DNA from: JBEEFP01 sp041166085
GTDB lineage: Bacteria; Actinomycetota; Acidimicrobiia; Acidimicrobiales; JAFATL01
Assembly (NCBI GenBank): GCA_041166085.1
Contig: JBEEFP010000074.1
Coordinates: 6,062-70,061, forward strand
DNA length: 64,000 nt
Direction: 5' to 3'
In this document: one piece after another, positions 26,118 to 34,549 of the stretch
Position numbering within the stretch: the stretch's first letter is position 1
How the letters are laid out: every line of letters begins with the position of its first letter
The notes under the pieces: model-generated
The model's database searches: none
Told to the model about the DNA's origin: nothing
What the model saw: only the letters and a program-made list of their open reading frames with translations
Translations under genes and position numbers: made by a program

Positions 26118-27556
26118 GAAGCGGTGAGGAGGACGTCGAGCACGTTGCGCTCGACCGATGCGGCGGTGGCGGAGGCCACCGCGTTCTGCAGGAGGACGAA
26201 GCGCAGGGGCACGCCCGCGGCCAGGGTGCCTGCCAGCGCCTGCACGTGGGTGATCGATCCCGTCTTGGCCCGGAGGCGGGCCGCCAGCGGCGTCCCGACG
26301 TAGCGCTTCGACAGCGTGCCGGGCGCCCCGGGCACGGCCAGCCCGTCGGCCAGACCGTGGAAGGTGGCCTGGTCCGCGAGCGCCAGCGCAGTGGCCACGG
26401 CCCGACACGTGGCCCGGTCGCTGAACGACATGCCCGACCCGTCGACGAGCGTGACGCCGTCGAGGGGGACGCCGAGCTTGGTGAGCTGGTCGCGGATCAC
26501 CGCCAGCCCCGCGTCGTGGGTGCCGGCGCCGCCGAAGCGCGCGCCGAGCTCGCGCACCAGCTCCTCGGCCGTGAAGTTGTCGCTGGTACGCAGCATGGCC
26601 GCGACGATGTTCGCCAGTGGTGCCGAGTCGATGGCCGCCACCGTGAACGCAGTGGTCGGCGCTCCGCCCTGGCCGTTGGCCGCGGGCGCGCCCACGTCGT
26701 GCGCGCTCAACAGGTGGGTGAATGCATTGGCAGCGGTGACCGACGGATCGCCGGGGTCGGTGACCCACGGCTTCGAGCCCGGCTTCCACCCGCCGTCGAC
26801 GACGAGCGCACCCAGGGCGCCGACGTTCTTCTCAGGCTCCTGCGCCTTGGTCCACACGCTGAGCGTGCGCTCCCGCGAGTAGCGGCTGTCGTCGGGCGTG
26901 ACGCCGTTGGTGATCGTGTGCACGCCCGCGCCTGCCACCCGCGCCGCCAGCTCGTCGAGGGGCGTCAACGGCAGGGAGCCGTACCGAGGGCGGGTTGACA
27001 ACTGGCCTGCGAAAGCGGGGGTGGCGAGGACGGGATCGCCCGCACCCACGAGCCACACGCGATCAACGGTGCCGTTGACCGGCGGGGCGGCCGACACCGC
27101 CAGCGTCCGGAAGCGGAAGTCGGGCCCGAGGGCCGACAGGGCGGCCGCACCCACCAGCAGCTTCTGCACCGATGCCGCCGCCAGGGGCCGGTCCACGCCG
27201 AGGCTGACCACTGCGCCCGTGGGACCGTCGGCCAGCAGGCACGACGCCGGCACAGGCGCGAGGGCGCGCGCGATGCGCTCGGCGAAGGTGAGGGGACGGG
27301 CCGTCGTGGTAGGTCGAGGCGGGGCGGGAGGGCGGGTGGTGCGAGCTGCGGTCGCCACGGGCGTGGGTGCTTCCGACGGGGCCGTCGTCGTGGGTGCACC
27401 AGCGGTCGTGGCGGTGGAGACGGGGGCGGGTGCAGCGGTGGCGACCCGCGTCGTTGCGCCCGGGCCGTCGTCGACGAATCCGAGGGCGGCGACGCCGACC
27501 AGCACCTGGACCGCGCACAGGACGGCCGCCGCCCTCCTGAGCCGCGGGGGGCTCAC
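26114..27556 (-). CDS. dacB: D-Ala-D-Ala carboxypeptidase/endopeptidase, PBP4 (peptidase S13) family
   Basis: Exported peptidoglycan hydrolase, 480 aa. N-terminal signal/anchor (about 9-28), then a Thr/Pro/Ala-rich linker (about 31-88), then the S13 domain. Active-site motifs: SVQK (nucleophile Ser129, Lys132), SDN in RTSDNFTAEELVRELG, and KTG in LRAKTGSITHVQALAG. Both GVTLVDGSGMSFSDR and the long insert before SxN are typical of PBP4. GTG start overlaps the upstream phosphotransferase stop (GTGA), so it is co-transcribed with an unrelated-looking metabolic gene. Confidence 0.92.
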   Translation of the reverse strand: MSPPRLRRAAAVLCAVQVLVGVAALGFVDDGPGATTRVATAAPAPVSTATTAGAPTTTAPSEAPTPVATAARTTRPPAPPRPTTTARPLTFAERIARALAPVPASCLLADGPTGAVVSLGVDRPLAAASVQKLLVGAAALSALGPDFRFRTLAVSAAPPVNGTVDRVWLVGAGDPVLATPAFAGQLSTRPRYGSLPLTPLDELAARVAGAGVHTITNGVTPDDSRYSRERTLSVWTKAQEPEKNVGALGALVVDGGWKPGSKPWVTDPGDPSVTAANAFTHLLSAHDVGAPAANGQGGAPTTAFTVAAIDSAPLANIVAAMLRTSDNFTAEELVRELGARFGGAGTHDAGLAVIRDQLTKLGVPLDGVTLVDGSGMSFSDRATCRAVATALALADQATFHGLADGLAVPGAPGTLSKRYVGTPLAARLRAKTGSITHVQALAGTLAAGVPLRFVLLQNAVASATAASVERNVLDVLLTAS

Positions 27557-28614
27557 GGTGCGCCGGCGTCCGCCGCGGGCAGGAACTCGGTGGCTTCGAG
27601 GTCGAGGATCTGCTGACAGTGCCGTGTGGCCATGGCCATGAACATGTCGTCACCTCGAGGCGTGCGCTCGACCAACATCGACGCGGCGATCGCCATCACC
27701 AGTCCGCCGAAGGAGAAGCGGCGGTAGTCGGTCCAGCACGTGTCCCAGTCGTAGTCGTCGACCCCGCCGGCGACGAGTGCCCCGTGGTACTCGCGCACGA
27801 GGTCGCGCTCGTTGGCCTGACGGTCCTCGGGGAGCAGGCCGGCACCGAGGAAGTACGAGGCGTCGGTGAGCCCGGGGCCGGTGCTCGCCGTCTGCCAGTC
27901 CACGACCGCGAGGGCGGGGGACTCGGCGTCCGTCCCGAAGAGCATGTTGTCGAGGCGGTAGTCGCCGTGGGTGACGGTGAGGGGCCCACCCCGCTGGGCG
28001 AAGAGGTGGGGCAACCCCGCGCTGAGACGGGCGGAGAGGTCGAGCTGCTCCTCGGTGAGGCGGTCGGCGTAGCGCTCGCGGAAGCCCACGTAGAGACCCT
28101 GCACGATCATGGTGGTGCCCGACGCGGCCTGGTCGCCCTTGTGCAACCACTCCAGGTCGAGCAATGACGGGTCGCCCCACCGAGGTGCGTGCAGCTTGGC
28201 CAGCTCCTCGAGCGCGATGGCGGCCTGGTCGATCGTGCAACCGGCCAGCTGGTCGCCCTGCTGGGCGGGCGCCATGTCCTCCAGCACGATGGTGAACCAG
28301 CCCGTGTCCGTCTCGATCTCGGCGAAGTGACAGTGCGGTGTGCGGATGCCGACCGTCGGCAGGATGTCCTGGTAGCAGCGGACCTCGATCTCATAGCTGC
28401 GCAGTGCCAGTCCCGTCGCCCTGCTGGTGTCGTCGGCCGCCGCGAACTTGAGCACCACCGACTGGCCGCCGGGCTCGAGGCGGAAGCGCACGCTGTCCGC
28501 CATCTGCCCGGTGCCGACCGGGTGGGTGCTGAAGCTCTCGACGGGGAAGCCGAGGACATCGCTGAGCCACTCGGGCGTCACGTCATCGGGGCGGCGGGCG
28601 ACGACATGTGTCAT
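27553..28614 (-). CDS. Aminoglycoside-phosphotransferase-like kinase (APH/choline kinase fold)
   Basis: 353-aa cytosolic phosphotransferase. Motifs: VVLKFAA (ATP-binding Lys), catalytic loop LTVTHGDYRLDNMLF (Asp and Asn), and metal-binding AVVDWQTASTGPGLTDASYFLG. Members of this subgroup often sit next to acyl-CoA dehydrogenases and LLM enzymes and phosphorylate alcohol groups of small molecules, but the substrate here is unknown. ATG at 28614 starts 4 bases after the stop of the second LLM gene, so they form an operon LLM, kinase, PBP4. Confidence 0.85.
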   Translation of the reverse strand: MTHVVARRPDDVTPEWLSDVLGFPVESFSTHPVGTGQMADSVRFRLEPGGQSVVLKFAAADDTSRATGLALRSYEIEVRCYQDILPTVGIRTPHCHFAEIETDTGWFTIVLEDMAPAQQGDQLAGCTIDQAAIALEELAKLHAPRWGDPSLLDLEWLHKGDQAASGTTMIVQGLYVGFRERYADRLTEEQLDLSARLSAGLPHLFAQRGGPLTVTHGDYRLDNMLFGTDAESPALAVVDWQTASTGPGLTDASYFLGAGLLPEDRQANERDLVREYHGALVAGGVDDYDWDTCWTDYRRFSFGGLVMAIAASMLVERTPRGDDMFMAMATRHCQQILDLEATEFLPAADAGAP

Positions 28615-28618
28615 CTGC

Positions 28619-29692
28619 TCACCGGCCCGGGTTGGCGGAGCGGCCCGCGAAGCGCTCGGCCGGCCGCACGGGCCGGTAGGCCTCGACGACCGACGCCAGT
28701 TGGTCGGGCGACGCGCCGTGGAGGATGACGCCGTCCGCGCCTGCGGCGAACTGGTCGACCACCCGCTTGGCGCACGTCTCCGGCGAGCCGACCGCCGCGG
28801 GCAGCCACTCGTCGGGGATGAGCGTGGCGATGTGCTCGAGCTGCTCCGTGGTGGCGAGGGCGTCGATCGCCCCGGGGATGGAGCCGACGACGGTGTCGGC
28901 GCGGAAGCGGGTGAGCGGCGCGGGGTCCCATCCGTTGATGGCGACGAGGGCGTCGCCGTAGACCTGCATGTACGTGGCCATCCTGCCCACCAGACCCCGC
29001 TGCAGGTCCTCGTCCGAGCGGTCGACCAGGGTTGCGAGCACCGCCCACACTCGCACGGCCTCGGGATCCCGGCCCGCGGCGGCCGCACCTCCGCGGATGG
29101 TGGCCACGCACCGGGCCAGGGCTTCGTCAGTGAAGAAGGTGTGGAGGATGACGCCGTCGGCCACACCACCCGCCCATGCCATCGTCTTCGGGCCGAGTGC
29201 CGACACGAGCACGGGGATGTCCTCGTCGAAGTCGGGATCGAGTCGCAGGAACGGGTACGACCCCGACGGACCGGAGTGGCCGAGGATGGTCTCGCCCCGC
29301 CACAGGCGGCGGTAGAGACCGATCGCGTCCTCCATGCTGGCGAGCGTCGAGCGGGGGACGCCCAGAGCGTCGGTGAGCGGCGTGATGCCGCGGCCGATGC
29401 CGAGCGCGAACCGGCCCTTGGTCAGCCGATGCAGGGTGGTGGCCCACGCCGCCGTCACGATGGGGTGCCGGGTCGGATGGTTGGTGACGCCGGTGGCGAT
29501 GCCGATCTCCTGGGAGGCGGCGGCCACCGCGCCCGTGAGCGACGCGGCCTCCTTCACGTTGAAGCGCTCGGAGACGAAGCAGGACCCGAGGCCGACGCGC
29601 TCGCCCTCCCGCACCTCGTCGAGGAGCACGGCGGGGTCGGTGGCATGACCGGCCAGGCCGTACCACCCGAGCTCCACCAATCGATCGTCCAC
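28619..29692 (-). CDS. LLM-class F420-dependent oxidoreductase
   Basis: About 357-aa luciferase-like TIM barrel with GIATGVTNHPTRHPIVTAAWATTLHRLTKGRFALGIGRG, DIPVLVSALGPKTMAWAGGVADGVILHTFFTD and GSPETCAKRVVDQFAAGADGVILHG. The pattern fits F420-linked rather than bacterial-luciferase enzymes. I set the start at GTG 29692 (VDDRLVELGWYG) because a TAGAAC element lies 8 bases upstream; a frame extension to 29728 would run through that promoter and into the divergent gene. First gene of the operon with the kinase and PBP4. Confidence 0.88.
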   Translation of the reverse strand: MDDRLVELGWYGLAGHATDPAVLLDEVREGERVGLGSCFVSERFNVKEAASLTGAVAAASQEIGIATGVTNHPTRHPIVTAAWATTLHRLTKGRFALGIGRGITPLTDALGVPRSTLASMEDAIGLYRRLWRGETILGHSGPSGSYPFLRLDPDFDEDIPVLVSALGPKTMAWAGGVADGVILHTFFTDEALARCVATIRGGAAAAGRDPEAVRVWAVLATLVDRSDEDLQRGLVGRMATYMQVYGDALVAINGWDPAPLTRFRADTVVGSIPGAIDALATTEQLEHIATLIPDEWLPAAVGSPETCAKRVVDQFAAGADGVILHGASPDQLASVVEAYRPVRPAERFAGRSANPGR

Positions 29693-29700
29693 GGACTGAT

Positions 29701-29710
29701 GTTCTACCGT
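29701..29710. promoter_or_regulatory. Bidirectional promoter with a shared TA
   Basis: Minus-strand -10 TAGAAC (29706-29701) lies 8 bases before GTG 29692. Plus-strand -10 TACCGT (29705-29710) lies 8 bases before GTG 29719. The two hexamers share the TA pair at 29705-29706, so one opened site can serve two leaderless genes only 26 bases apart. Confidence 0.55.
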
Positions 29711-29718
29711 CTCTTGTC

Positions 29719-30405
29719 GTGGTCGCACCGAAGGACATCTCGCCCCGCACGAGGAAGGCGGCCTCCTGGGTCATCAATCGGGCGTGGAGCTGGATCAGCG
29801 TGCTGGGCGTGGTCGCGTCCGGTGACGCGCTGAGCAAGCGCTACGGGCACATGGGGGAGGGCAGCTCGATCGCCTTCCCGCCGGGAGCCGTCTTCGGCGA
29901 GCAATGGATCAGCATCGGCTCCGACACCATGATCGGGCCGCACGTCAGCGTGGCCGCCGGCATGTTCGGCGAGTACTTCCCCGACGACGCGTTCCCCATC
30001 GTGTCCATCGGTGACCGTTGCGCCATCGGCCGAGGCTCCACCATCCTCGGCCGGGCCCGCATCGAGATCGGCGACGACGTCATGACGGGGCCGCACGTGT
30101 ACATCACCGACCACAACCACACGTACGACGATCTGGACGTGCCGATCGGCAAGCAGTGGTTCGAGCACGACCCGGTGTCGATCGGGTCGGGCAGCTGGAT
30201 CGGCACCGGGGCGATCATCCTGCCGGGCACCCGGCTCGGCCGCCATGTCACCGTCGCCGGCGGCGCGGTCGTGCGGGGCGAGATCCCCGACAACTCCGTC
30301 GTGGCCGGCATCCCCGCCAAGGTCGTCCGCCGCCACACGGAAGCGGGCGGCTGGGACCCGCCCCTCACCCGCGTCATCGAGACCCCCGACGGCTGGTTCG
30401 CCTGA
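29719..30405 (+). CDS. Hexapeptide-repeat (LbH) acyltransferase
   Basis: 228-aa left-handed beta-helix protein of the maltose/sialic acid O-acetyltransferase kind. Repeats such as IGSDTMIGPHVSVAAG, IGDRCAIGRGSTILG, IEIGDDVMTGPHVYI, then the active-site DHNHTYDDLDVPIGKQ, IGSGSWIGTGAIILPGTRLG and the closing VVAGIPAKVVRR. The N-terminal 30 residues are basic and amphipathic and may touch the membrane. Acetyl acceptor unknown. Stop codon is 4 bases from that of the convergent P450. Confidence 0.9.
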   Translation: MVAPKDISPRTRKAASWVINRAWSWISVLGVVASGDALSKRYGHMGEGSSIAFPPGAVFGEQWISIGSDTMIGPHVSVAAGMFGEYFPDDAFPIVSIGDRCAIGRGSTILGRARIEIGDDVMTGPHVYITDHNHTYDDLDVPIGKQWFEHDPVSIGSGSWIGTGAIILPGTRLGRHVTVAGGAVVRGEIPDNSVVAGIPAKVVRRHTEAGGWDPPLTRVIETPDGWFA

Positions 30406-30409
30406 CGGG

Positions 30410-31573
30410 TTAGGTCGTGAACGGCACGTGTTCGAAGCCGTGGACGTTCGACATGTGGACGCGCACGAGGTTGGGCTCGTCGACGGTGTAGTCCGGGAAG
30501 CGGCGCAGGAACTCCTCGACACCGACGCGACCCTCGAGGCGGGCGAGAGCGGCGCCGAGGCAGAAGTGGATGCCGTGCCCCAGGCTGATGTGCTGCTGCC
30601 CGTCGTCACGGGTGATGTCGTAGCGGTCGGGGTCGCGGTAGGCGCGTTCGTCGCGGTTGGCCGCGCCGGTGACGACGATGACACGGTCGCCCGCGGGAAT
30701 AGTGCGCCCGTGCTTGGTGACGTCGCGCGTCGCGGTGCGTCCCTGGTACTGCGACGGCGGCCAGTAGCGCAGGGTCTCCTCGACCGCCCCCGGGATCAGT
30801 GACGCGTCCTCGACGAGCATGGCGCGCTGGTCGGGGTGGCGGGCCAACAGCACGCACGCATTGGCCAGCAGCTTGGTGACGGTCTCCGTGCCCGCCGCCC
30901 CGATGAGGCCGCAGAAGCCGGCGACCTCCGCGTCGGTGAGGTCGGCATCGATGAGGTGGCTGATGAAGTCGTCGCCCCGGTTGGCGCGGAGCATGGCCGC
31001 CCGCTCGTACCAGTAGGCGGTGGACTTGGCACTCGCCTCCGTCGCCCGCCGCGGAACGCCAGGGTCGTTGTCGTCCCGCTCGAGGCCCACGTCGGCCAGA
31101 CGCCGTAGCTCTCGGCGGTCGCTCTCGGGGACGCCGAGGAGGGTGAAGATGACGTCCATCGGCAGCAATGACGAGAACGACCCGACGAAGTCGCCGCCGC
31201 CCGCCTCCTCCAGTTCGTCGAGGTACTTCGCGGCGATGACCCGGACCGACTCCTCGAGGCCGCCGATGCGCCGGGGGGTGAAGACCCGGCTCACGAGCGA
31301 CCGCAGCTGATCGTGGCGGGGCGGGTCGAGGGCGATCATCATCGGCAGCAGCTCGAAATAGCGGCGGTCGATCTTCTCGATCATGGGCCCGTCGGCCGAG
31401 CTGAAGGTCTCCCAGTCCCGTGATGCCTCCAGGACGTCGGCGTACCGGGTGAGGGCCCAGAATCCGAGCTCCTGGTTGTGGTGGCACGGGTCCGTGTCCC
31501 GCAGCGCCTTGTACGTGGGGTACGGGTCCTCGTGGAAGGCGTAGGAGAACGGGTTCAGCACAAGACTGCTCAC
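30410..31573 (-). CDS. Cytochrome P450
   Basis: Haem-thiolate monooxygenase, 387 aa, soluble bacterial type. Landmarks: I-helix GLIGAAGTETVTKLL (acid/alcohol pair replaced by TE-T), ExxR in EETLRYWPPSQYQGR, and the haem loop SLGHGIHFCLGAALAR with the proximal Cys. The N terminus SLVLNPFSYAFHEDPYPTYKALRDTDP is typical of actinobacterial P450s. GTG start 31573 is set by a TACCGT -10 element 9 bases upstream. Redox partners are not in the window. Substrate unknown. Confidence 0.93.
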   Translation of the reverse strand: MSSLVLNPFSYAFHEDPYPTYKALRDTDPCHHNQELGFWALTRYADVLEASRDWETFSSADGPMIEKIDRRYFELLPMMIALDPPRHDQLRSLVSRVFTPRRIGGLEESVRVIAAKYLDELEEAGGGDFVGSFSSLLPMDVIFTLLGVPESDRRELRRLADVGLERDDNDPGVPRRATEASAKSTAYWYERAAMLRANRGDDFISHLIDADLTDAEVAGFCGLIGAAGTETVTKLLANACVLLARHPDQRAMLVEDASLIPGAVEETLRYWPPSQYQGRTATRDVTKHGRTIPAGDRVIVVTGAANRDERAYRDPDRYDITRDDGQQHISLGHGIHFCLGAALARLEGRVGVEEFLRRFPDYTVDEPNLVRVHMSNVHGFEHVPFTT

Positions 31574-31582
31574 AGGACCCGA

Positions 31583-31592
31583 ACGGTAGACT
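31583..31592. promoter_or_regulatory. Bidirectional promoter with a shared TA
   Basis: Minus-strand -10 TACCGT (31588-31583) for the P450 and plus-strand -10 TAGACT (31587-31592) for typA overlap head to head and share the TA at 31587-31588. The typA side has a 12-base gap to its ATG, so its leader is only a few bases. Confidence 0.5.
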
Positions 31593-31604
31593 GAACAGTT
31601 CCCT

Positions 31605-33428
31605 ATGAGCGGTCCCGCAATCAGAAACGTCGCGCTCGTCGCGCACGTCGACCACGGCAAGACCACCCTCGTGGACACCATCCTGCGCCAGACAGGGGTG
31701 TTCAACACCCACGAGGCGCTGGTCGACCGCGTCATGGACTCCAACGACCAGGAGCGCGAGCGGGGCATCACCATTCTGGCCAAGGCCGCATCGGTGCACT
31801 GGCGCGACGTCAAGATCAACCTGGTGGACACGCCGGGTCACGCCGACTTCGGCGGCGAGGTCGAGCGGGCGCTCGCCATGGTCGACGGCGTCCTGCTGCT
31901 CGTCGACGCCGCCGAAGGCCCCCTGCCCCAGACCCGCTACGTGCTGCAGAAGGCGGTGGCGGCCGACCTGCCCGCCATCGTCGTGCTCAACAAGGTGGAC
32001 CGCAGCGACGCCCGCCCCGAAGAGGTGCTCGACGAGATCTACCAGCTGTTCATGGACCTCGAGGTGCCCGACCACCACATCGAGTTCCCGGTGATCTCCG
32101 CCATCGCCCGAGAGGGGCGGGCGTGCGAAGGCGTCGGTATGCCGGCCGCCGACGCCACCCTGGCTCCGTTGCTCGATGCCGTCCTCAAGACGGTGCTGGC
32201 GCCGATCGGCGACCCGGCCGCGCCGCTGCAGGCCCTCGTCACCAACCTCGACGCGTCGGACTACCTCGGCCGCCTCGCCATCGGTCGCGTCATGCGCGGC
32301 ACGCTGCGAGCCAACCGTCCGGTGGCGGTGGTCGGTTCCAGCGAGGACGCCCCCGTCGTGCGCAAGCCCACGCAGCTGCTCGCGGTCGAGGGCCTCGGCC
32401 GGGTCGACGCGGAGGAGCTGGTCGCCGGCGACCTGTTCATCATCGCCGGCTACCCCGAGATCGAGATCGGCGACACCCTGGCCGACCCGACCGACCTCGA
32501 TCCGCTGCCGCGCCTCACCGTCGACGAGCCTGTCCTGCGCATGACGTTCGGCGTGAACACCTCGCCGCTGGCCGGCAAGGACGGCGGCCGCTTCCTCACG
32601 TCGCGGCACCTCCGGGAGCGCCTCGACCGCGAGGTGCTCGGCAACGTGGCCATCCGGGTGGAGGACACCGAGTCGCCTGACGTCATCCAGGTTGCGGGCC
32701 GCGGCGAGCTGCAGCTGGCCGTCCTCATCGAGTCGATGCGCCGGGAGGGCTACGAGCTCGAGGTCAGTCGGCCCGAGGTCTTCACCAAAGAGATCGACGG
32801 CAAGCGCCACGAGCCGGTGGAGGAGGGCATCGTCGACGTGCCCGACGAGCACGTGGGCACGATCACCCAGGCCCTCGCCGCCCGCAAAGGCACGGTGCTC
32901 GACATCCGCGCCGGCGATCCCGGTCGCACCATCCTCAGCTTCGAGGCGCCGGCCCGGGGGCTGCTCGGGTTCCACTCCCAGCTGCTCACGTCCACCCGCG
33001 GCACGGCGCTCATCCACACCCGGCATCGGGGCTGGGCGCCCTGGTTCGGCGACCTGCCGCACCGCCGGGGCGGCACCATGGTCGCCGACCGCCAGGGCAG
33101 GTCCACCGGCTACGCCCTCGACGCGCTCCAGCCTCGCGGTGAGCTGTTCATCGGTCCGGGCGAGGAGGTCTACGAGGGCATGGTGGTGGGCGAGAACGCC
33201 CGCCCGGGCGACATGCTCGTCAACGTCACGCGTGAGAAGCAGAAGACCAACATCCGCACCCACGCGGCCGACGACGCCATCAAGCTGACGCCGCCCCGGG
33301 TGCTCACCATCGAGACGGGTGTGGAGTTCATCTCCGACGACGAGCTGGTCGAGATCACGCCCAAGTCGGTCAGGGTGCGCAAGCGCATCCTCAAGGAGCA
33401 GGACCGCCGCCGCCTCGGGCGCAAGTGA
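31605..33428 (+). CDS. typA: Ribosome-associated translational GTPase TypA/BipA
   Basis: Elongation-factor-like GTPase, 607 aa, normal length. G1 AHVDHGKTTLVD, switch I ERGITILAKAASV, G3 DTPGHADFGGEVERAL, G4 NKVDRSDA. Domain II about 210-300, EF-G-like domain III (GRGELQLAVLIESMRREGYELEVSRPEV), domain V and the TypA-specific C-terminal domain (VNVTREKQKTNIRTHAADDAIKLTPPR, LEFISDDELVEITPKSVRVRKRIL-like end). It helps ribosome assembly and stress adaptation in other bacteria. Followed by a peptide ABC operon that starts with its own -10 box. Confidence 0.97.
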   Translation: MSGPAIRNVALVAHVDHGKTTLVDTILRQTGVFNTHEALVDRVMDSNDQERERGITILAKAASVHWRDVKINLVDTPGHADFGGEVERALAMVDGVLLLVDAAEGPLPQTRYVLQKAVAADLPAIVVLNKVDRSDARPEEVLDEIYQLFMDLEVPDHHIEFPVISAIAREGRACEGVGMPAADATLAPLLDAVLKTVLAPIGDPAAPLQALVTNLDASDYLGRLAIGRVMRGTLRANRPVAVVGSSEDAPVVRKPTQLLAVEGLGRVDAEELVAGDLFIIAGYPEIEIGDTLADPTDLDPLPRLTVDEPVLRMTFGVNTSPLAGKDGGRFLTSRHLRERLDREVLGNVAIRVEDTESPDVIQVAGRGELQLAVLIESMRREGYELEVSRPEVFTKEIDGKRHEPVEEGIVDVPDEHVGTITQALAARKGTVLDIRAGDPGRTILSFEAPARGLLGFHSQLLTSTRGTALIHTRHRGWAPWFGDLPHRRGGTMVADRQGRSTGYALDALQPRGELFIGPGEEVYEGMVVGENARPGDMLVNVTREKQKTNIRTHAADDAIKLTPPRVLTIETGVEFISDDELVEITPKSVRVRKRILKEQDRRRLGRK

Positions 33429-33459
33429 TCAACGTCCCCGGCCGGGCCGGTTCTCCCGG

Positions 33460-33465
33460 TACGGT
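33460..33465 (+). promoter_or_regulatory. -10 element, leaderless (peptide ABC operon)
   Basis: TACGGT ends 6 bases before the GTG at 33472. It supports that start over a longer frame overlapping typA. Confidence 0.5.
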
Positions 33466-33471
33466 CTCACC

Positions 33472-34455
33472 GTGGGGAAGTTCCTCCTACGGCGGTTCGC
33501 CAACTACCTGATCCTCATCGCGTTGGCGACGACGCTCGGCTACATGCTCGCCGCGGTCAGCCTCCACCCGCGGTCCAACTACGAGGGTCGCAACCCTCCG
33601 CCGCCCAAGGCGTCGATCGACCGCACCCTCGACGACCTGAACCTCAACAACGAGACGCCGGTGCTGACGCGCTTCGGTCGATGGGCCGAGGGCGTGTCCC
33701 ATGGGGACCTCAACAAGACGCTCGGCGGCCAGCGGGTCAGCACCGAGATGCGCCGCCGGGTGGGCGTGAGCCTCCGGCTCCTGTTGATCGGCTCCGTCCT
33801 CGGCGGCGTCCTGGGCGTCGCGGTCGGCGTGCTCGGGGCGGTGCGCCAGTACAAACCGTCGGACTACGTCGCCACCAGCCTGTCGTTCTTCGTCCTCTCG
33901 GTGCCTGTGTTCCTGCTCGCCGTCCTGCTCAAGGTCGGCGCGCTCGACATCAACAACCGTGTCGGGCACACCGTCTTCTATTACACGGGCGAGTTCACGC
34001 CCGGGCTGCAGAGCGGCTGGTGGGCGCGCATGATCGACCGCTTGCAGCACCTGGTGCTCCCGACGTTGAGCCTGGTGCTGGGGCAGATCGCGTTCTACAG
34101 CCGATACCAGCGCAACGCCATGCTCGACGTGCTCGGCAGCGATTTCCTGCGCACGGCCCAGGCCAAGGGCCTCCGCCGGCGGACCGCGCTCGTCAAGCAC
34201 GGACTGCGCACCGCGCTGATCCCGATGGCGACCTTCTTCGCCTACGAGTTCGGCCTGCTCCTCACCGGCGCAACCTTCACCGAGAAGATCTTCGGCTGGC
34301 ACGGCATGGGGGAGTGGCTCATCGACTCGATCAGCCGGAACGACGTGAACGCGGTCGTCGCCGTCATCCTCTTCGTCGCCGTGCTCGTGCTCATCGCCGG
34401 CATGCTCGCCGACGTCCTGCTCGCCGCCCTCGATCCGCGGGTTCGCGTGTCGTGA
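33472..34455 (+). CDS. DppB/OppB-type peptide ABC permease
   Basis: Inner-membrane permease, 327 aa, with an N-terminal helix (GKFLLRRFANYLILIALATTLGYMLAAV), a periplasm-side loop that shows GDLNKTLGGQRVSTEM, and a core of five helices including the EAA loop LRTAQAKGLRRRTALVKHGLRTALIPM. First gene of a four-gene operon (DppB, DppC, DppDF, DppA types). Peptide or nickel/heme-like substrates are possible for this class; nothing in this subunit discriminates. Confidence 0.93.
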   Translation: MGKFLLRRFANYLILIALATTLGYMLAAVSLHPRSNYEGRNPPPPKASIDRTLDDLNLNNETPVLTRFGRWAEGVSHGDLNKTLGGQRVSTEMRRRVGVSLRLLLIGSVLGGVLGVAVGVLGAVRQYKPSDYVATSLSFFVLSVPVFLLAVLLKVGALDINNRVGHTVFYYTGEFTPGLQSGWWARMIDRLQHLVLPTLSLVLGQIAFYSRYQRNAMLDVLGSDFLRTAQAKGLRRRTALVKHGLRTALIPMATFFAYEFGLLLTGATFTEKIFGWHGMGEWLIDSISRNDVNAVVAVILFVAVLVLIAGMLADVLLAALDPRVRVS

Positions 34456-34469
34456 CCGCCATCCCCACT

Positions 34470-34520
34470 CGACTTTGCGGGACTTTCCCGCGGTATTCGC
34501 GGGAAAGTCCCGCAAAGTCG
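34470..34520. repeat. Perfect 23-bp inverted repeat between the two permease genes
   Basis: Arms 34470-34492 and 34498-34520 are exactly complementary, with loop GTATT. The arm begins CGACTTTGCGGGACTTTCCC. It is located 15 bases after the first permease stop and 29 before the next start. Inside an operon such a hairpin could attenuate transcription or protect the upstream mRNA end. Confidence 0.9.
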
Positions 34521-34549
34521 TGGGTTGGCGCCGGTTGCGAGGGCCGCCA

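Noticed and set aside
30606..33263. Long minus-strand open frame covering typA
   Set aside because: Shadow of the typA codon bias. The true minus-strand gene here is the P450, read in another frame and ending upstream of this region.
34456..34549. tRNA or small RNA gene in the gap between permeases
   Set aside because: No cloverleaf or tRNA consensus. The hairpin explains the whole conserved-looking stretch.
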